A stretch of DNA of 64,000 nt from Crocinitomicaceae bacterium (GTDB taxonomy: Bacteria > Bacteroidota > Bacteroidia > Flavobacteriales_D > Crocinitomicaceae), in contig JADJYC010000004.1 of NCBI GenBank assembly GCA_016719925.1, positions 62,001 through 126,000 on the forward strand. Direction: 5' to 3'. The position numbers were made by a program, and so were the translations under genes. Under the pieces are notes generated by a model. That model worked only from the letters and a program-made list of their open reading frames with translations. It was not told the origin of the DNA and made no database searches. This document shows positions 8,928-19,175 of the stretch, piece by piece. The stretch's first letter is position 1. The number at the start of each line of letters is the position of its first letter.

Positions 8928-11300
8928 TTAGAATTTAAAGTTGTATGTAATGGAAGGAATTATTTTGAAAAGCGCTAGTTGTACCGCTTCAGTTTCACCG
9001 GTCTCTGCATTTTCTTTGAATGAAATGGAATAGGCGTTTTCTCTTGCATAAGCATTGTAAACAGAAAGATTCCAGCTGCTTTCCCATTTTCTTGGAACTT
9101 GTTTTTCAGTTCCCGTTTCAGCATCTTTTACTGTTTTATAATCTTTATACGTATAGGTAATTCCCAAATCAAGTCTATGATAATCAGGCATGCGGTAACC
9201 GTTTCTTTCTGTATAATAATTTACAATTTGACCGTCAACTTCATATTTACCGCTTGGAAATGTTACCGCATTCCCTGTGTAATAAACCCAAGTTGCAGAA
9301 ACGACAATTTGTTTATTGATTTCATACATACCTACTACTGAAATATCATGCGTTCTGTCTTGTCTTGCAGGATACCAGGTGCTGTCATTGATTCCGTCAA
9401 ATAATCTTTCTGTCTTTGATAAAGTATAGGCAACCCAACCGGTAAATGCCCCGCGTTTTTTTCTCAGTAAAAATTCCATTCCGTATGCGCGTCCGTCTCC
9501 GTACAACAACTCTCCTTCAACAGTAGGGTTCAGTGTTACCTCAGCACCATCTCTGTAGTCGATTACATTCTGCATATCTTTATAATACAACTCGATTGAT
9601 CCTTCCAGTTTATTGTCAAAGAAATTCTGGAAGTAACCAATAGCATACTGATCAGCAATTTCAGGTTTAATATTATTACTTGATGGTAACCAGATATCTG
9701 TTGGTGAAGTTGCTGTTGTGTTTGAAATAAGATGCACAAACTGATACGTTCTTCCGTAATTGGCTTTAATTGAACTTTGTTCATTCAATATAAATGTTAT
9801 TCCCATTCTTGGTGACAAACCGTTGTAACTTGTTACCGGTTCCCAGTCTCCGAATGTCGCTGTATCAATTACATCACCGGCATTATTGTAAGTATAAAAA
9901 TCACCCGGACCCAATTGGGTAAAATTGTCAAAACGCAAACCATAATTTAAAACTATTCTCTTTTTGATTTTCTGTTCATTCTGAATGTAAACAGATGATT
10001 CAATGCTGTATCTTTTCTGAATATCATTCAATTCAAAATTGATACCTGAACCTGTCTCAATTTCACCTGGTTTAAATGTGTGATGAATAAAATTACCGCC
10101 AAATTTCAATGTGTTATTGGAGTTGATATACCAGTCAAAATCTTCTTTTACGTTGATGTCCTGTATTTCAGAACCAATTTCAAAGGTCTGATTTCCGCCG
10201 CCAAATTTTATTTTGTAATTGTAGTTGCTGAATACAACGGATGTATTACCAAACAACTTATCTGAATAAATGTGATTCCATCTCAGTGTTCCTGTTGCGT
10301 TTCCCCAGTCAAATCCAAACTGATCACTGAAACCAAAATTGTCTCTTCCAAAATATCCTGAAAGAAACAAACGGTCTTTTTCACCTAATCTGTAATTCGC
10401 TTTTGCATTCAAATCATAGAAATAAAGGATAGATTTATTCAATGCTTCATTGTCTGATAATTTCAGAAAAATATCTGCATACGTTCTTCTGCCGGATACA
10501 ATGAATGAACCTTTATCTTTTACAATTGGTCCTTCAAGAGTTAAACGTGAAGAAATCAATCCAATACCTCCGCTTGCAGAAAATTCTTTCATATTTCCTT
10601 CTTTCATTTTGATGTCCATCACTGATGAGAGTCTTCCGCCAAATTCTGCCGGAGCACCGCCTTTATACAATTTGACATCTTTTAAAGCATCTGAATTAAA
10701 CACACTGAAAAAACCAAGCAGGTGAGAAGCGTTGTAAACCGGCGCACCATCCAGCAAAATCAAATTCTGATCTGAACCACCTCCTCTTACATAAAATCCT
10801 GAATTACCTTCACCTGCTGATTTTACACCGGGTAATAACTGCATGGTTTTGAAAATGTCTTTTTCTCCAAAAATCACCGGAATGTTTTCAATATCTTTCA
10901 TGGTGATTTTTTCTACACTCATTTCACCGGAGGTTACATTTTCATTTTCTTTTTCTGTAGTGATTTCAATTGCATCAAATGTTTTTGCCTCTGGCAGCAT
11001 TTCCAGGTTTTTTGTAATGTTTGCATTTAATTCTATTTTCTCTTCAAAAGTTTGAAATCCGAGTGATTTATATTGCAAAGTATAAGTGCCTTTTGGCAAA
11101 GTGAGTGAATAAAAACCAAACGTATTGGAAATAGCACCGGTACCCGGCAATTCCAGAACGGCAATACGCGCACCAATAATATCTTCACCTGTTGCACCAT
11201 CTTTTAATGTACCGCTGATGGTAAATTTTTCCTGAGCAGAAATGAAGAATGGACTAAGAAGGAAAAAAGATAAACTGAGTAATAATTTGTAGCTTTTCAT
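8928..11300 (-). CDS. TonB-dependent outer-membrane receptor with carboxypeptidase-regulatory-like domain
   Basis: 790 residues. Signal peptide (1-22), then a CarboxypepD_reg-like domain (about 25-105; ISGTLKDGATGEDIIGARI), a plug domain (about 115-230; PGVKSAGEGNSGFYVRGGGSDQN is split here as GFYVRGG and LLDGAPVYNA), and a beta-barrel to the C-terminus ending SITYNFKF with terminal Phe. It imports a ligand across the outer membrane with TonB/ExbBD energy. It heads an operon with two DUF4249 lipoproteins. It is divergent from a LytS/LytTR pair, which could regulate it. Substrate cannot be told. Confidence 0.9.
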   Translation of the reverse strand: MKSYKLLLSLSFFLLSPFFISAQEKFTISGTLKDGATGEDIIGARIAVLELPGTGAISNTFGFYSLTLPKGTYTLQYKSLGFQTFEEKIELNANITKNLEMLPEAKTFDAIEITTEKENENVTSGEMSVEKITMKDIENIPVIFGEKDIFKTMQLLPGVKSAGEGNSGFYVRGGGSDQNLILLDGAPVYNASHLLGFFSVFNSDALKDVKLYKGGAPAEFGGRLSSVMDIKMKEGNMKEFSASGGIGLISSRLTLEGPIVKDKGSFIVSGRRTYADIFLKLSDNEALNKSILYFYDLNAKANYRLGEKDRLFLSGYFGRDNFGFSDQFGFDWGNATGTLRWNHIYSDKLFGNTSVVFSNYNYKIKFGGGNQTFEIGSEIQDINVKEDFDWYINSNNTLKFGGNFIHHTFKPGEIETGSGINFELNDIQKRYSIESSVYIQNEQKIKKRIVLNYGLRFDNFTQLGPGDFYTYNNAGDVIDTATFGDWEPVTSYNGLSPRMGITFILNEQSSIKANYGRTYQFVHLISNTTATSPTDIWLPSSNNIKPEIADQYAIGYFQNFFDNKLEGSIELYYKDMQNVIDYRDGAEVTLNPTVEGELLYGDGRAYGMEFLLRKKRGAFTGWVAYTLSKTERLFDGINDSTWYPARQDRTHDISVVGMYEINKQIVVSATWVYYTGNAVTFPSGKYEVDGQIVNYYTERNGYRMPDYHRLDLGITYTYKDYKTVKDAETGTEKQVPRKWESSWNLSVYNAYARENAYSISFKENAETGETEAVQLALFKIIPSITYNFKF

Positions 11301-11483
11301 GTGTTGAATTCTTTCAATGTGACGTATTTGGGTTCAATTTGTTACTGCAAAATTGGTTATTTATTTCTGAGTGAGTGACCAATTTCTATCAAATCACTCT
11401 TTTTCTCTATCAATCAGGTTAACAGAGCAGTCTTCAAAATGTTCATTTAAGCGGTCTGGCAGCTCGTAGGTAAAATCCGAGTT

Positions 11484-12551
11484 TTGATTGAATCAAACGG
11501 TGAAAAACCGTTGACATACCTATCTTTACCGTCAATGAAAGCTGCTATTAAATATTCTTTATTGGCCTGGTTACTATACATCGCTTTTTGGCTTTGGCTG
11601 GTTTCAGGCTATATCGATGTGGGGCCGGCAACCATTCGTGTCCTGGGAATAGTCATCGTTCAAATGATACTGTTCTACACTAACCTGCTCTATTTTATAC
11701 CGGCATTTCTGGATACCAAAAACAAAGTAAGCTATTTTCTGATCATTAGTGTGGTTCTGGCTGTAGCAGTTGTTGGCGGGGCATTTTTGGATATGTATCT
11801 GAATCATTTATATCCTTTTAAGTTCGATAAATTTCATCCGCAGCCGTTAAGCGGATACTTTTTTGCACGCACAGTAATTTCAGTTATGCCTTTGATTGTG
11901 AGTTCACTGATCAGCCGTTCCATGCAGGTAAGAAAACAGAAAGAAGAAAGTCTGGAATTAAAAAATAAAATGCTGGAAGCAGAAACCAAAGCGTTAAAAG
12001 CACAAATCAATCCGCACTTTTTATTTAATTCACTCAATAATATTTACGCACTTTCTCAAATTAAATCTGATAAAACATCAGACGCTATTCTGCATCTTTC
12101 TGAAATTTTGAGATATGTTACCTATGACAGTAACCAGAATTTTGTAGATCTGAAAGATGAAATAAAAACCATTGAAAGTTTTATTTTACTTCAGGCTTTG
12201 AAAGATGACAATCAGTCAAACATCCGTATTGAAATTGATTCAGCAAACGGACATTATAAAATTGCGCCGCTGCTTTTGATTCCTTTTATTGAAAATGCTT
12301 TTAAGCACAGCAATCATGAAGACAAGGAAAAAGGATGGATTGAAATAAAACTTTTTGCATATGACGGAAAACTAAATCTGATTTGTTCAAACAGCATTGG
12401 CCAAACAGATGTAAAAGATAATACGGGCGGTGTAGGAATGGAAAATGTAAGAAAAAGATTGTCTCTGCTTTATCCTGAAAGACATAAATTAAACATCTTT
12501 ACAGATAAGAGCACATTTAAAACTGAACTTGAAATTCTGCTGAACAAATGA
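11484..12551 (+). CDS. LytS-type sensor histidine kinase
   Basis: 355 residues (or 338 from the ATG at 11535; the longer form starts at TTG). Four membrane segments lie in residues 20-140, then a short coiled coil (QVRKQKEESLELKNKMLEAE), the His_kinase motif QINPHFLFNSLNNI with the phospho-accepting His, and a HATPase domain with N box IENAFKH and G box GGVGMENVRKRL. The stop overlaps the start of the LytTR regulator by 4 bp (ATGA). Signal unknown. The divergent TonB operon is a possible target. Confidence 0.92.
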   Translation: MIESNGEKPLTYLSLPSMKAAIKYSLLAWLLYIAFWLWLVSGYIDVGPATIRVLGIVIVQMILFYTNLLYFIPAFLDTKNKVSYFLIISVVLAVAVVGGAFLDMYLNHLYPFKFDKFHPQPLSGYFFARTVISVMPLIVSSLISRSMQVRKQKEESLELKNKMLEAETKALKAQINPHFLFNSLNNIYALSQIKSDKTSDAILHLSEILRYVTYDSNQNFVDLKDEIKTIESFILLQALKDDNQSNIRIEIDSANGHYKIAPLLLIPFIENAFKHSNHEDKEKGWIEIKLFAYDGKLNLICSNSIGQTDVKDNTGGVGMENVRKRLSLLYPERHKLNIFTDKSTFKTELEILLNK

Positions 12552-13243
12552 TGAACTGTATTATAGTAGATGATGAACAACCGGCAAGAGTTTTGCTGGA
12601 ATCTTATGTTTCAAAAATTACTGAAATTAAATTAGTTGCTGTTTGCAAAAACGCAGAAGAGGCCATTGAAGTGATCAATAAAAATTCCGTTGATTTGATT
12701 ATTACAGATATTCAGATGCCGGGCAAATCAGGAACAGATTTTATCAAGTCACTGGAAAAAATTCCACTGGTCATATTTTCAACTGCTTACCGTGATTATG
12801 CCATGGAAGGATTTGAACTGGATGCAGTGGATTATTTACTAAAACCTTATTCGTTTGAACGCTTTCAGAAAGCAATTACCAAAGCATTTTCTTATTTTGA
12901 ACTGAAAGGAAAACAAGTTCCAAGTGCAGATCTGAAAACCACATACCTCACAATTAAAGCAGATCACAAACTGTATAAAGTACAGTATGCTGATATCCGC
13001 TACATTGAAGGTATGCGTGAGTATGTCTCTTTCTACACTCCAACCGGAAGAATTACTGCTTTGATGTCATTAAAATTTCTGGAACAAAATCTGCCGCAGG
13101 AAATTTTTGTGCGCTGCCATAAATCATATATAGTTAATAAAAATGTGGTGGAAGCTTTAGACGGACATAATCTGATTGTTCAGGGAAAACAGATTCCTGT
13201 TGGGCAGTTGTACAAAGAAGACGTGCTGAAAAATATTTTCTGA
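12548..13243 (+). CDS. LytTR-family response regulator
   Basis: 231 residues. Receiver domain 1-120 with phospho-acceptor Asp in LIITDIQMPGKSG, Thr/Ser in FSTAYRDYA and Lys in YLLKPYSFERF; LytTR DNA-binding domain about 135-231 (IRYIEGMREYVSFYT, FVRCHKSYIVN). Partner of the LytS kinase that it overlaps. LytTR regulators bind pairs of direct repeats; no target site was identified here. Confidence 0.92.
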   Translation: MMNCIIVDDEQPARVLLESYVSKITEIKLVAVCKNAEEAIEVINKNSVDLIITDIQMPGKSGTDFIKSLEKIPLVIFSTAYRDYAMEGFELDAVDYLLKPYSFERFQKAITKAFSYFELKGKQVPSADLKTTYLTIKADHKLYKVQYADIRYIEGMREYVSFYTPTGRITALMSLKFLEQNLPQEIFVRCHKSYIVNKNVVEALDGHNLIVQGKQIPVGQLYKEDVLKNIF

Positions 13244-13630
13244 TCACTGATTATTCACCAGATCTCTGAATTTTTTCAATGCTCTGATATCAACCAGTAA
13301 TTTACTGTAATACAATTTCCGGTCATAATCATCTGCCTTCACCATAATTGCACCGTGTTCAAAACGCAGATCTTTTAATCCGGAAATTTTTGCTCTCCGT
13401 CTTGGCATTCCAAATTGATTGTTTACCCAGATTTCATTTTCCGTCACCACAATGTACGGTAAAAAATACATCGGCACAGAAAAAACGAGAAGACCGAAAA
13501 TCAAAAACCAGGATTCTCTGGAGGGCTTTAATCCCTGATTTTCTGAATATAGTGTAAGCGCAAGCAAAAGCAGCGCAAGCGCAACCGGTAATGAAACAAT
13601 TACTTTATTGTAGCCAATTTTTATTTTCAT
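13244..13630 (-). CDS. hypothetical two-helix membrane protein
   Basis: 128 residues. Two hydrophobic helices (about 10-28 and 42-62), then a soluble domain of about 65 residues with beta-rich composition (VVTENEIWVNNQFG...ISGLKDLRFEHGAIMVKA) that resembles small PH-like membrane-associated domains. Its stop abuts the stop of the LytTR gene with no gap, and it starts directly before the S9 peptidase stop, so it is probably cotranscribed with that peptidase. No named family recognised. Confidence 0.65.
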   Translation of the reverse strand: MKIKIGYNKVIVSLPVALALLLLALTLYSENQGLKPSRESWFLIFGLLVFSVPMYFLPYIVVTENEIWVNNQFGMPRRRAKISGLKDLRFEHGAIMVKADDYDRKLYYSKLLVDIRALKKFRDLVNNQ

Positions 13631-15661
13631 CTATTTCAGATAATGATCCAGCCAGGAATAAAATTCGCGGTGCCAGATAATAGCATTTTGAGGTGTTAAT
13701 ACAAAGTGATTTTCATCCGGAAATAAAACCATTTTACTTTCAATGCCTTTTAACTGAAGCGCCTGAAAGGCCTCCATTCCCTGATTCAGCGGAACTCTGA
13801 AATCTTGCTCACCGTGGAAAATCAACATGGGTGTATTCCAGTTCTGCACTTTTCTGTGCGGTGAATTTTCCAGATACGATTTAGGCGATTGCACACCATA
13901 ATAATCTCCGCCTATATCACTGTTGGCAAAAAATAATTCTTCAGTTGTACCGTACCAGCTTTCCAGATTAAATAAACCGCAATGTGAGATAAAACACTTA
14001 AAGCGGTTTTCATGAATGCCTGCCAGATAATAAACTGAATATCCGCCATAACTTGCACCAACCGCACCAATTTTATCTGCATTGACATACGGTTCTTTTT
14101 TTATTTCATCTACTGCTGCAAGATAATCTTCCATCGGTTGTCCGCCCCAGTCTTCACGAATTGCATCATTCCACTCTTGTCCAAATCCCGGTAAACCTCT
14201 TCTGTTTGGTGCAATGATAATATAATCATTTGCAGCCATCAATTGAAAATTCCAGCGGTATGAAAAGAATTGTGAAACGGCGCTTTGCGGTCCTCCCTGA
14301 CAATATAAAAGTGCAGGATATTTTTTTGTCTTGTCAAAATCAGGAGGAAAAATAACCCACACCAATTGTTTTTTTCCATCCGTTGTTGTTACCCATCTTT
14401 TTTCTACTGTACCGGTTTTTATTTTTGAATAGATGTCTTTGTTTACATCTGTCAGTTGAGTTTCTTCTCCCTTTTTAATACTCACTTTAAAAATATCAGT
14501 TGGATGATTCATATCCATTCTGCCTCCAACAATAAAATCACCGGCAAGTTCTATTGAAGTATAATCATGATCACCGCTGGTAATCTGACGGATTTGTTTT
14601 GATTTAAAATCGTATTCAAAAAGCTGAACGCATGCTTCTTTCACTGATTTGAAATAAATTTTATCTCCCTTTGGACTCCATACAAATCCATCAACGGTTA
14701 TGTCAAATCCAGAAGTGATATTGGAAATAGTTTTAGTTGCACCATCATAAATCACAATGTCATTTTTATCTGCTTCATATCCATCCTCTTCCATACTCAG
14801 CCAGGCAATTTTAGAACCGTCTTCAGAATAGGAAGGATCTACATCATATCCTTTCATTCCGGAGGATAAATTAGTAGTTGAACCGGTTGCAATGTCGTAC
14901 GCATAAATATCTGCGTTGGTACTTACGGCAAATTGTTTTCCTTCTGATTTTTTGCAGACATATAAAATTGTTTTCTGATCAGGTGAAATTGTAAAATGTT
15001 CTATTCCGCCAAATGGTTTCAAGGGTGATTCAAAATTTTCTCCTTCAAGGATATCTTTTCCTTTACCGGTAAATTTTCCGTCTTTTTTATTCAGAAAGAA
15101 AACATGCGATCGCATGCCGTCTTCCCAGTCACTCCAATGTCTGTACATTAAATCATCAATTACCCTTACATTGGAATTGGGCATATCCGTATGAAATTCT
15201 GCTCCGGTATATTTTTCCATTTTTACTTCATTGCAATATACCAGCAAAGATTCATCCGCTGAAAATTTGAATCCGGACATTCCACCATCCACAAAAGAAA
15301 TCTGCACAGGCGGAATTCCATTGATTGCGTCAATGGCAAATACATTCACCCCTCCTTCTCCTTTAGCAAGATAATAGATGTTTTTACTGTCCTTGCTCCA
15401 GGTGATATTGAACTCTGATCCTTTGGTTGTGGTAAGTTGTTTGATAGTTCCGCCACCAAACGGAACCAGATAAATATTGCTTTCAGAAGAATTGTCTTCT
15501 ACTTTGTATTCACGCTGTGTAAAAGCAATAGTTGAATTATCAGGCGAGACAGCAATTTCACCAATGCGTTTCAGTTTCCACAAAAGTTCCGGCGTCATTC
15601 TGTCTTGCGAAAATGACAAGGTGTAAAAAAGAATTCCTGAAAGTAAAAAGAGATTTTTCAT
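13631..15661 (-). CDS. S9-family prolyl oligopeptidase-type peptidase
   Basis: 676 residues. Signal peptide (about 1-18, LSFSQ), a beta-propeller of PD40/WD-like repeats (about 25-400; ISPDQKTILYVC, SYSEDGSKIAWLS), and a C-terminal alpha/beta-hydrolase domain with nucleophile GASYGGYS (Ser near 535), acid HGEQDFRVP and catalytic His in DENHF. Members (DPP/acylaminoacyl-peptidase types) release dipeptides or N-acyl residues from peptides, here probably in the periplasm. It lies 5 bp after the stop of the FtsX-type permease. Full length for the family. Confidence 0.92.
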   Translation of the reverse strand: MKNLFLLSGILFYTLSFSQDRMTPELLWKLKRIGEIAVSPDNSTIAFTQREYKVEDNSSESNIYLVPFGGGTIKQLTTTKGSEFNITWSKDSKNIYYLAKGEGGVNVFAIDAINGIPPVQISFVDGGMSGFKFSADESLLVYCNEVKMEKYTGAEFHTDMPNSNVRVIDDLMYRHWSDWEDGMRSHVFFLNKKDGKFTGKGKDILEGENFESPLKPFGGIEHFTISPDQKTILYVCKKSEGKQFAVSTNADIYAYDIATGSTTNLSSGMKGYDVDPSYSEDGSKIAWLSMEEDGYEADKNDIVIYDGATKTISNITSGFDITVDGFVWSPKGDKIYFKSVKEACVQLFEYDFKSKQIRQITSGDHDYTSIELAGDFIVGGRMDMNHPTDIFKVSIKKGEETQLTDVNKDIYSKIKTGTVEKRWVTTTDGKKQLVWVIFPPDFDKTKKYPALLYCQGGPQSAVSQFFSYRWNFQLMAANDYIIIAPNRRGLPGFGQEWNDAIREDWGGQPMEDYLAAVDEIKKEPYVNADKIGAVGASYGGYSVYYLAGIHENRFKCFISHCGLFNLESWYGTTEELFFANSDIGGDYYGVQSPKSYLENSPHRKVQNWNTPMLIFHGEQDFRVPLNQGMEAFQALQLKGIESKMVLFPDENHFVLTPQNAIIWHREFYSWLDHYLK

Positions 15662-15666
15662 AGCGT

Positions 15667-16881
15667 TTATTTTACAATTCGTTTTATAAGAAATTTACCC
15701 GGCAGGTATGATACTACTGTCCCCAGACAAAGTGTGATTGACAAAATTAATATCAGATCAGAAACTTTAAGATGTATCGGGAATGCTTCACCAAATTCTT
15801 CATCTAGCATAATGAAACCGAACTGCTGTTGTAAAAAACAAATTCCGTAACCAATCACTAAACCAAAAATTAATCCTGAAAGATTAATCATCATTCCTTC
15901 ATAAAAGAAAATGTTCTGAAGTTGTCCTTTGGTAGCACCCAGAGCACGTATCGTCAGAAGGTTACTTTGCTTTTCCAAAACGAGCATGGTAATGGAAGAA
16001 ACCAGCGTGAATGTCACCATAAAAAATATGAACGTCAGAAACAAAACAATCAGCCACTTTTCCATCTGACTGGTTTGATAAATCAGTTGGTTCTGTTCAA
16101 AATGAGTTTTTATTTTAAAACCACTTCCAAGTATTGCAGCCAGTTCAATTTTCTTTTCTTCCAGATCTGTTCCGGGTTCAAAACTCATTTCCAGCGAAGT
16201 GATTTCATTTTTGATATTGAGTGCATCAGATGCGTATGAAATAGGAACCACAAGCACACGCTCATCTACTTTGTTGTTGAATGCAAAAACACCGGCTATT
16301 GCAATCTTTCTTGATTCAAATCCATCAATTCCTCCGCTCTTGATTTTCTCTTCCCGGTTTGGAACATAAATAGTAAAATCATCATACGGCATATCTCCCT
16401 GTGCAATGTAACCGTTCAGATTGATCAATGCACCAACACCAATAACTCCAAGCGGTCCAAACTCATCTTCCAGAACAGCTTCACCGTCTTCCAGATGCGA
16501 TTCCATTTCACTCATCTCAATAAACTGCTGTTCCACTCCTTTGATCTGACCAATGATAAACTTGTCATCGTTTTTGATAATGCAAATTTCTTCAAGAACT
16601 TCGGTTGCATTTTCGAGTCCTTCTATTTCAAAAACCTCTTTGGGCAAATAAGTTCTGCTGAACGTTTTGGTGCTGGTTGATTCAATGCGGATATCCTGTT
16701 CGTACGCACTGTTGATTTCAATTACTAATTGCTCAATGCCGTTGAATGCTGAAAGAACAATCACCAGCGCAATAGTAGAAATGGCTATTCCGATTACAGA
16801 AATAATGGAAATAATATTGATGGCGTTGTGCGTCTTCTTAGAAAAAAGATACCTTTTAGCTATGAAGAAAGAAGCGTTCAT
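15667..16881 (-). CDS. ABC transporter permease, FtsX/LolE-type
   Basis: 404 residues with the four-helix MacB/FtsX plan: helix at 20-45 (IIS-ISVIGIAISTIALV), a large periplasmic domain (about 50-270), and three helices in 275-400 (FLTFIFFMVTFTLVSSITMLV and following). N-terminal FIAKRYLFSKKTHNAINIIS is typical of Bacteroidota lipoprotein-release permeases. The start overlaps the rbfA stop by 4 bp. The ATPase partner is not in this window. Role in lipoprotein release is by family only. Confidence 0.88.
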   Translation of the reverse strand: MNASFFIAKRYLFSKKTHNAINIISIISVIGIAISTIALVIVLSAFNGIEQLVIEINSAYEQDIRIESTSTKTFSRTYLPKEVFEIEGLENATEVLEEICIIKNDDKFIIGQIKGVEQQFIEMSEMESHLEDGEAVLEDEFGPLGVIGVGALINLNGYIAQGDMPYDDFTIYVPNREEKIKSGGIDGFESRKIAIAGVFAFNNKVDERVLVVPISYASDALNIKNEITSLEMSFEPGTDLEEKKIELAAILGSGFKIKTHFEQNQLIYQTSQMEKWLIVLFLTFIFFMVTFTLVSSITMLVLEKQSNLLTIRALGATKGQLQNIFFYEGMMINLSGLIFGLVIGYGICFLQQQFGFIMLDEEFGEAFPIHLKVSDLILILSITLCLGTVVSYLPGKFLIKRIVK

Positions 16882-17219
16882 TTACCTTTCAGAAGCTTGT
16901 CAATTTTTTCAGAATAATCCAGTGAATCATCTATCTCAAACGCAAATTCCGGAATTCGTCTCAAAGATTTTCCCAATCTTTTACCCATTTCATATCTGAT
17001 CTGGGGTTTATGGTGCTGAATATTGGCAAAAGGGACATTTCTGTCAGGCACACCAAAAATGCTCAGATACACTTTGGCAAAAGACAAATCGGGTGCAACT
17101 CTGACTGCTGTAGCTGTTACCATAGCCCCCATACACAATTCACGGGTTTCTTCCCTGAAATATTTGCTGAACTCCTGCTGTATCAGGGTTTCAAATTTCT
17201 GCTGTCTCACTGAACTCAT
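16878..17219 (-). CDS. rbfA: 30S ribosome-binding factor RbfA
   Basis: 113 residues from MSSVRQQKFETLIQQEFS. The KH-like fold signature is visible (VTATAVRVAPDLSFAKVYLSIFG, LGKSLRRIPEFAFEIDDSLDYSEKIDKLL). RbfA helps mature 16S rRNA 5' end. A longer frame to 17282 adds 21 residues with no similarity to the family, so the ATG at 17219 is chosen. It is followed by an overlapping FtsX-type permease gene. Confidence 0.93.
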   Translation of the reverse strand: MSSVRQQKFETLIQQEFSKYFREETRELCMGAMVTATAVRVAPDLSFAKVYLSIFGVPDRNVPFANIQHHKPQIRYEMGKRLGKSLRRIPEFAFEIDDSLDYSEKIDKLLKGK

Positions 17220-17320
17220 AGTGCAAAAATACGATAATCCCCGGTTTTTGACTTTTCCCGGTTTGAAAAACAATTCACACAATTTGCCGTTATCCTGAAA
17301 TTCACCCTACTTTTGAAGCC

Positions 17321-19171
17321 ATGAAAGGATTTGTCCAGATTTTTAAACTTGCGTTTACTTATAAGCGGACAGCTGTTGCAGTTATTATCTTCAACTTTCT
17401 TTTTGCCATTTTTAATCTCCTTTCTCTTGTCCTTTTTGTCCCGTTTCTGGAATTGATTTTTAAAGAAGAAAAAAACGGAGAACTTGAAACCATTGTCAAA
17501 CCAGATTGGGATACCAGTAAAGGCGCCATTGATTATTTCAGTGACTATTTTGAATACATGCAGGCAACTTTTATTAAAACACATGGTGAAGCAGGTGCCC
17601 TGGCTTTTATTTGTATTGCCGTTTTAGTTGCATTTCTTTTAAAGAATTTATTCCGTTATGGCGCCATCTGGCATCAGTCGTATTTACGAATGGCTGTGGT
17701 ACGTGATCTCAGAAAACAACTTTTTGGAAAAGCTATTCATTTACCGCTTGCCTATTATTCTGAAGAGAAAAAAGGAAATTTACTGGCGCGCATGACTGCC
17801 GATTTGAATGAAATTGAAATTGCTGTTGTGTATATTCTTGAAATTATTTTCCGTGAACCTATTTCAATCATCATTGCTTTATCCGTTTTATTTTACTGGA
17901 GTACAGAACTTACTTTGTTCTCACTGATACTGATGCCGGTGAGTGCTTTTTTTATTTCCAGAATTGGCAAGAGTTTAAAACGTACTTCAGCCAAAGGCCA
18001 GCAGCAAATGGGTCAGGTGCTTTCAGTTATTGAAGAATCACTTGGTGGTGTCAGAATCATTAAAGCATTCAATGCTGAAAAAACTGCGCAAAAAAGATTG
18101 GAAAAAGAAAATGATCATCATCAGAATTTAATGACCCGCGCGTTCAGAAAAAAAGAACTTGCTTCACCGCTGAATGAATTTTTAGGAGCTGCTGTTTTAA
18201 TTTCTATTGTTTGGTTTGGCGGAAAAATAATTTTGGAAAAAGGAGGCGGAACATCTGCCATGACCGGTGATGAATTTATTGCGTTCATTATTGTTTTCTC
18301 TCAATTACTTCGTCCGGTGAGCGGTATTGCAAGCGGACTCGCCGCAACCAGCAAAGGTTCTGCTTCCATTGACCGGATCAATGAAATTCTGGATCTCACG
18401 GAGCAAATTCAAGATCCGAAAAATCCGGTACAGAAAAATTCATTTGACCGCACAGTAGAATTTGATCATGTGGTTTTTGCGTATGCTGATGAGCCGGTGC
18501 TGAAAAATATTTCTTTCAAACTTGATAAAGGAAAAACGATTGCCCTGGTTGGTGAAAGTGGTAGTGGCAAGTCAACTATTTCTGATTTGATTCCGCGGTT
18601 TTATGATGTAAAATCCGGCGCTGTTAAAATTGATGATGTCAATGTGAAAGACATGACCAAAAAAGATTTGCGTGAATTGATCAGCGTGGTGACGCAGGAA
18701 TCTATTCTCTTCAATGACAGTATTCACAATAATATTGCTTTTGGAAAACCCGATGCTACAGAAGAAGAAATCATTGCCGCAGCAAAAATTGCCAACGCGC
18801 ATGAATTTATTTCATCGTTTGAAAATGGATACGATACAAACATTGGTGACCGTGGAAATAAACTTTCCGGCGGACAAAAACAACGTTTGAGTATTGCACG
18901 CGCCGTACTAACTAATGCACCTATCATGATTCTGGATGAAGCTACCTCAGCACTTGATACCGAATCTGAAAAACTGGTTCAAGATGCACTGGACCGTTTG
19001 ATGAAAAACAGAACGTCACTGGTTATTGCGCATCGCCTCAGCACCATTAAAAATGCTGATCAGATTATCGTTCTGAAAAAAGGTGAAATTGTTGAGCAAG
19101 GCACACACGCTGAACTAATCGCTGCCAATGGCTATTACAAATCACTTTGTGATATTCAGGCGGTGATTTGA
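17321..19171 (+). CDS. ABC transporter, fused permease/ATPase (MsbA-like exporter)
   Basis: 616 residues. Six-helix ABC membrane domain (about 15-345) and ATPase domain (about 375-610) with Walker A GESGSGKST, Q-loop VVTQES, signature LSGGQ, Walker B IMILDEA and H-loop IAHRLS. The layout is that of MsbA-type half transporters that flip lipids or export drugs; it functions as a homodimer. Divergent from rbfA with a 100-bp gap. Lipid A flipping is possible but not provable from sequence. Confidence 0.9.
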   Translation: MKGFVQIFKLAFTYKRTAVAVIIFNFLFAIFNLLSLVLFVPFLELIFKEEKNGELETIVKPDWDTSKGAIDYFSDYFEYMQATFIKTHGEAGALAFICIAVLVAFLLKNLFRYGAIWHQSYLRMAVVRDLRKQLFGKAIHLPLAYYSEEKKGNLLARMTADLNEIEIAVVYILEIIFREPISIIIALSVLFYWSTELTLFSLILMPVSAFFISRIGKSLKRTSAKGQQQMGQVLSVIEESLGGVRIIKAFNAEKTAQKRLEKENDHHQNLMTRAFRKKELASPLNEFLGAAVLISIVWFGGKIILEKGGGTSAMTGDEFIAFIIVFSQLLRPVSGIASGLAATSKGSASIDRINEILDLTEQIQDPKNPVQKNSFDRTVEFDHVVFAYADEPVLKNISFKLDKGKTIALVGESGSGKSTISDLIPRFYDVKSGAVKIDDVNVKDMTKKDLRELISVVTQESILFNDSIHNNIAFGKPDATEEEIIAAAKIANAHEFISSFENGYDTNIGDRGNKLSGGQKQRLSIARAVLTNAPIMILDEATSALDTESEKLVQDALDRLMKNRTSLVIAHRLSTIKNADQIIVLKKGEIVEQGTHAELIAANGYYKSLCDIQAVI

Positions 19172-19175
19172 TTTT

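Noticed and set aside
17220..17282. A longer RbfA start with 21 added residues
   Set aside because: The extension has no family similarity and covers the promoter area of the divergent ABC gene.
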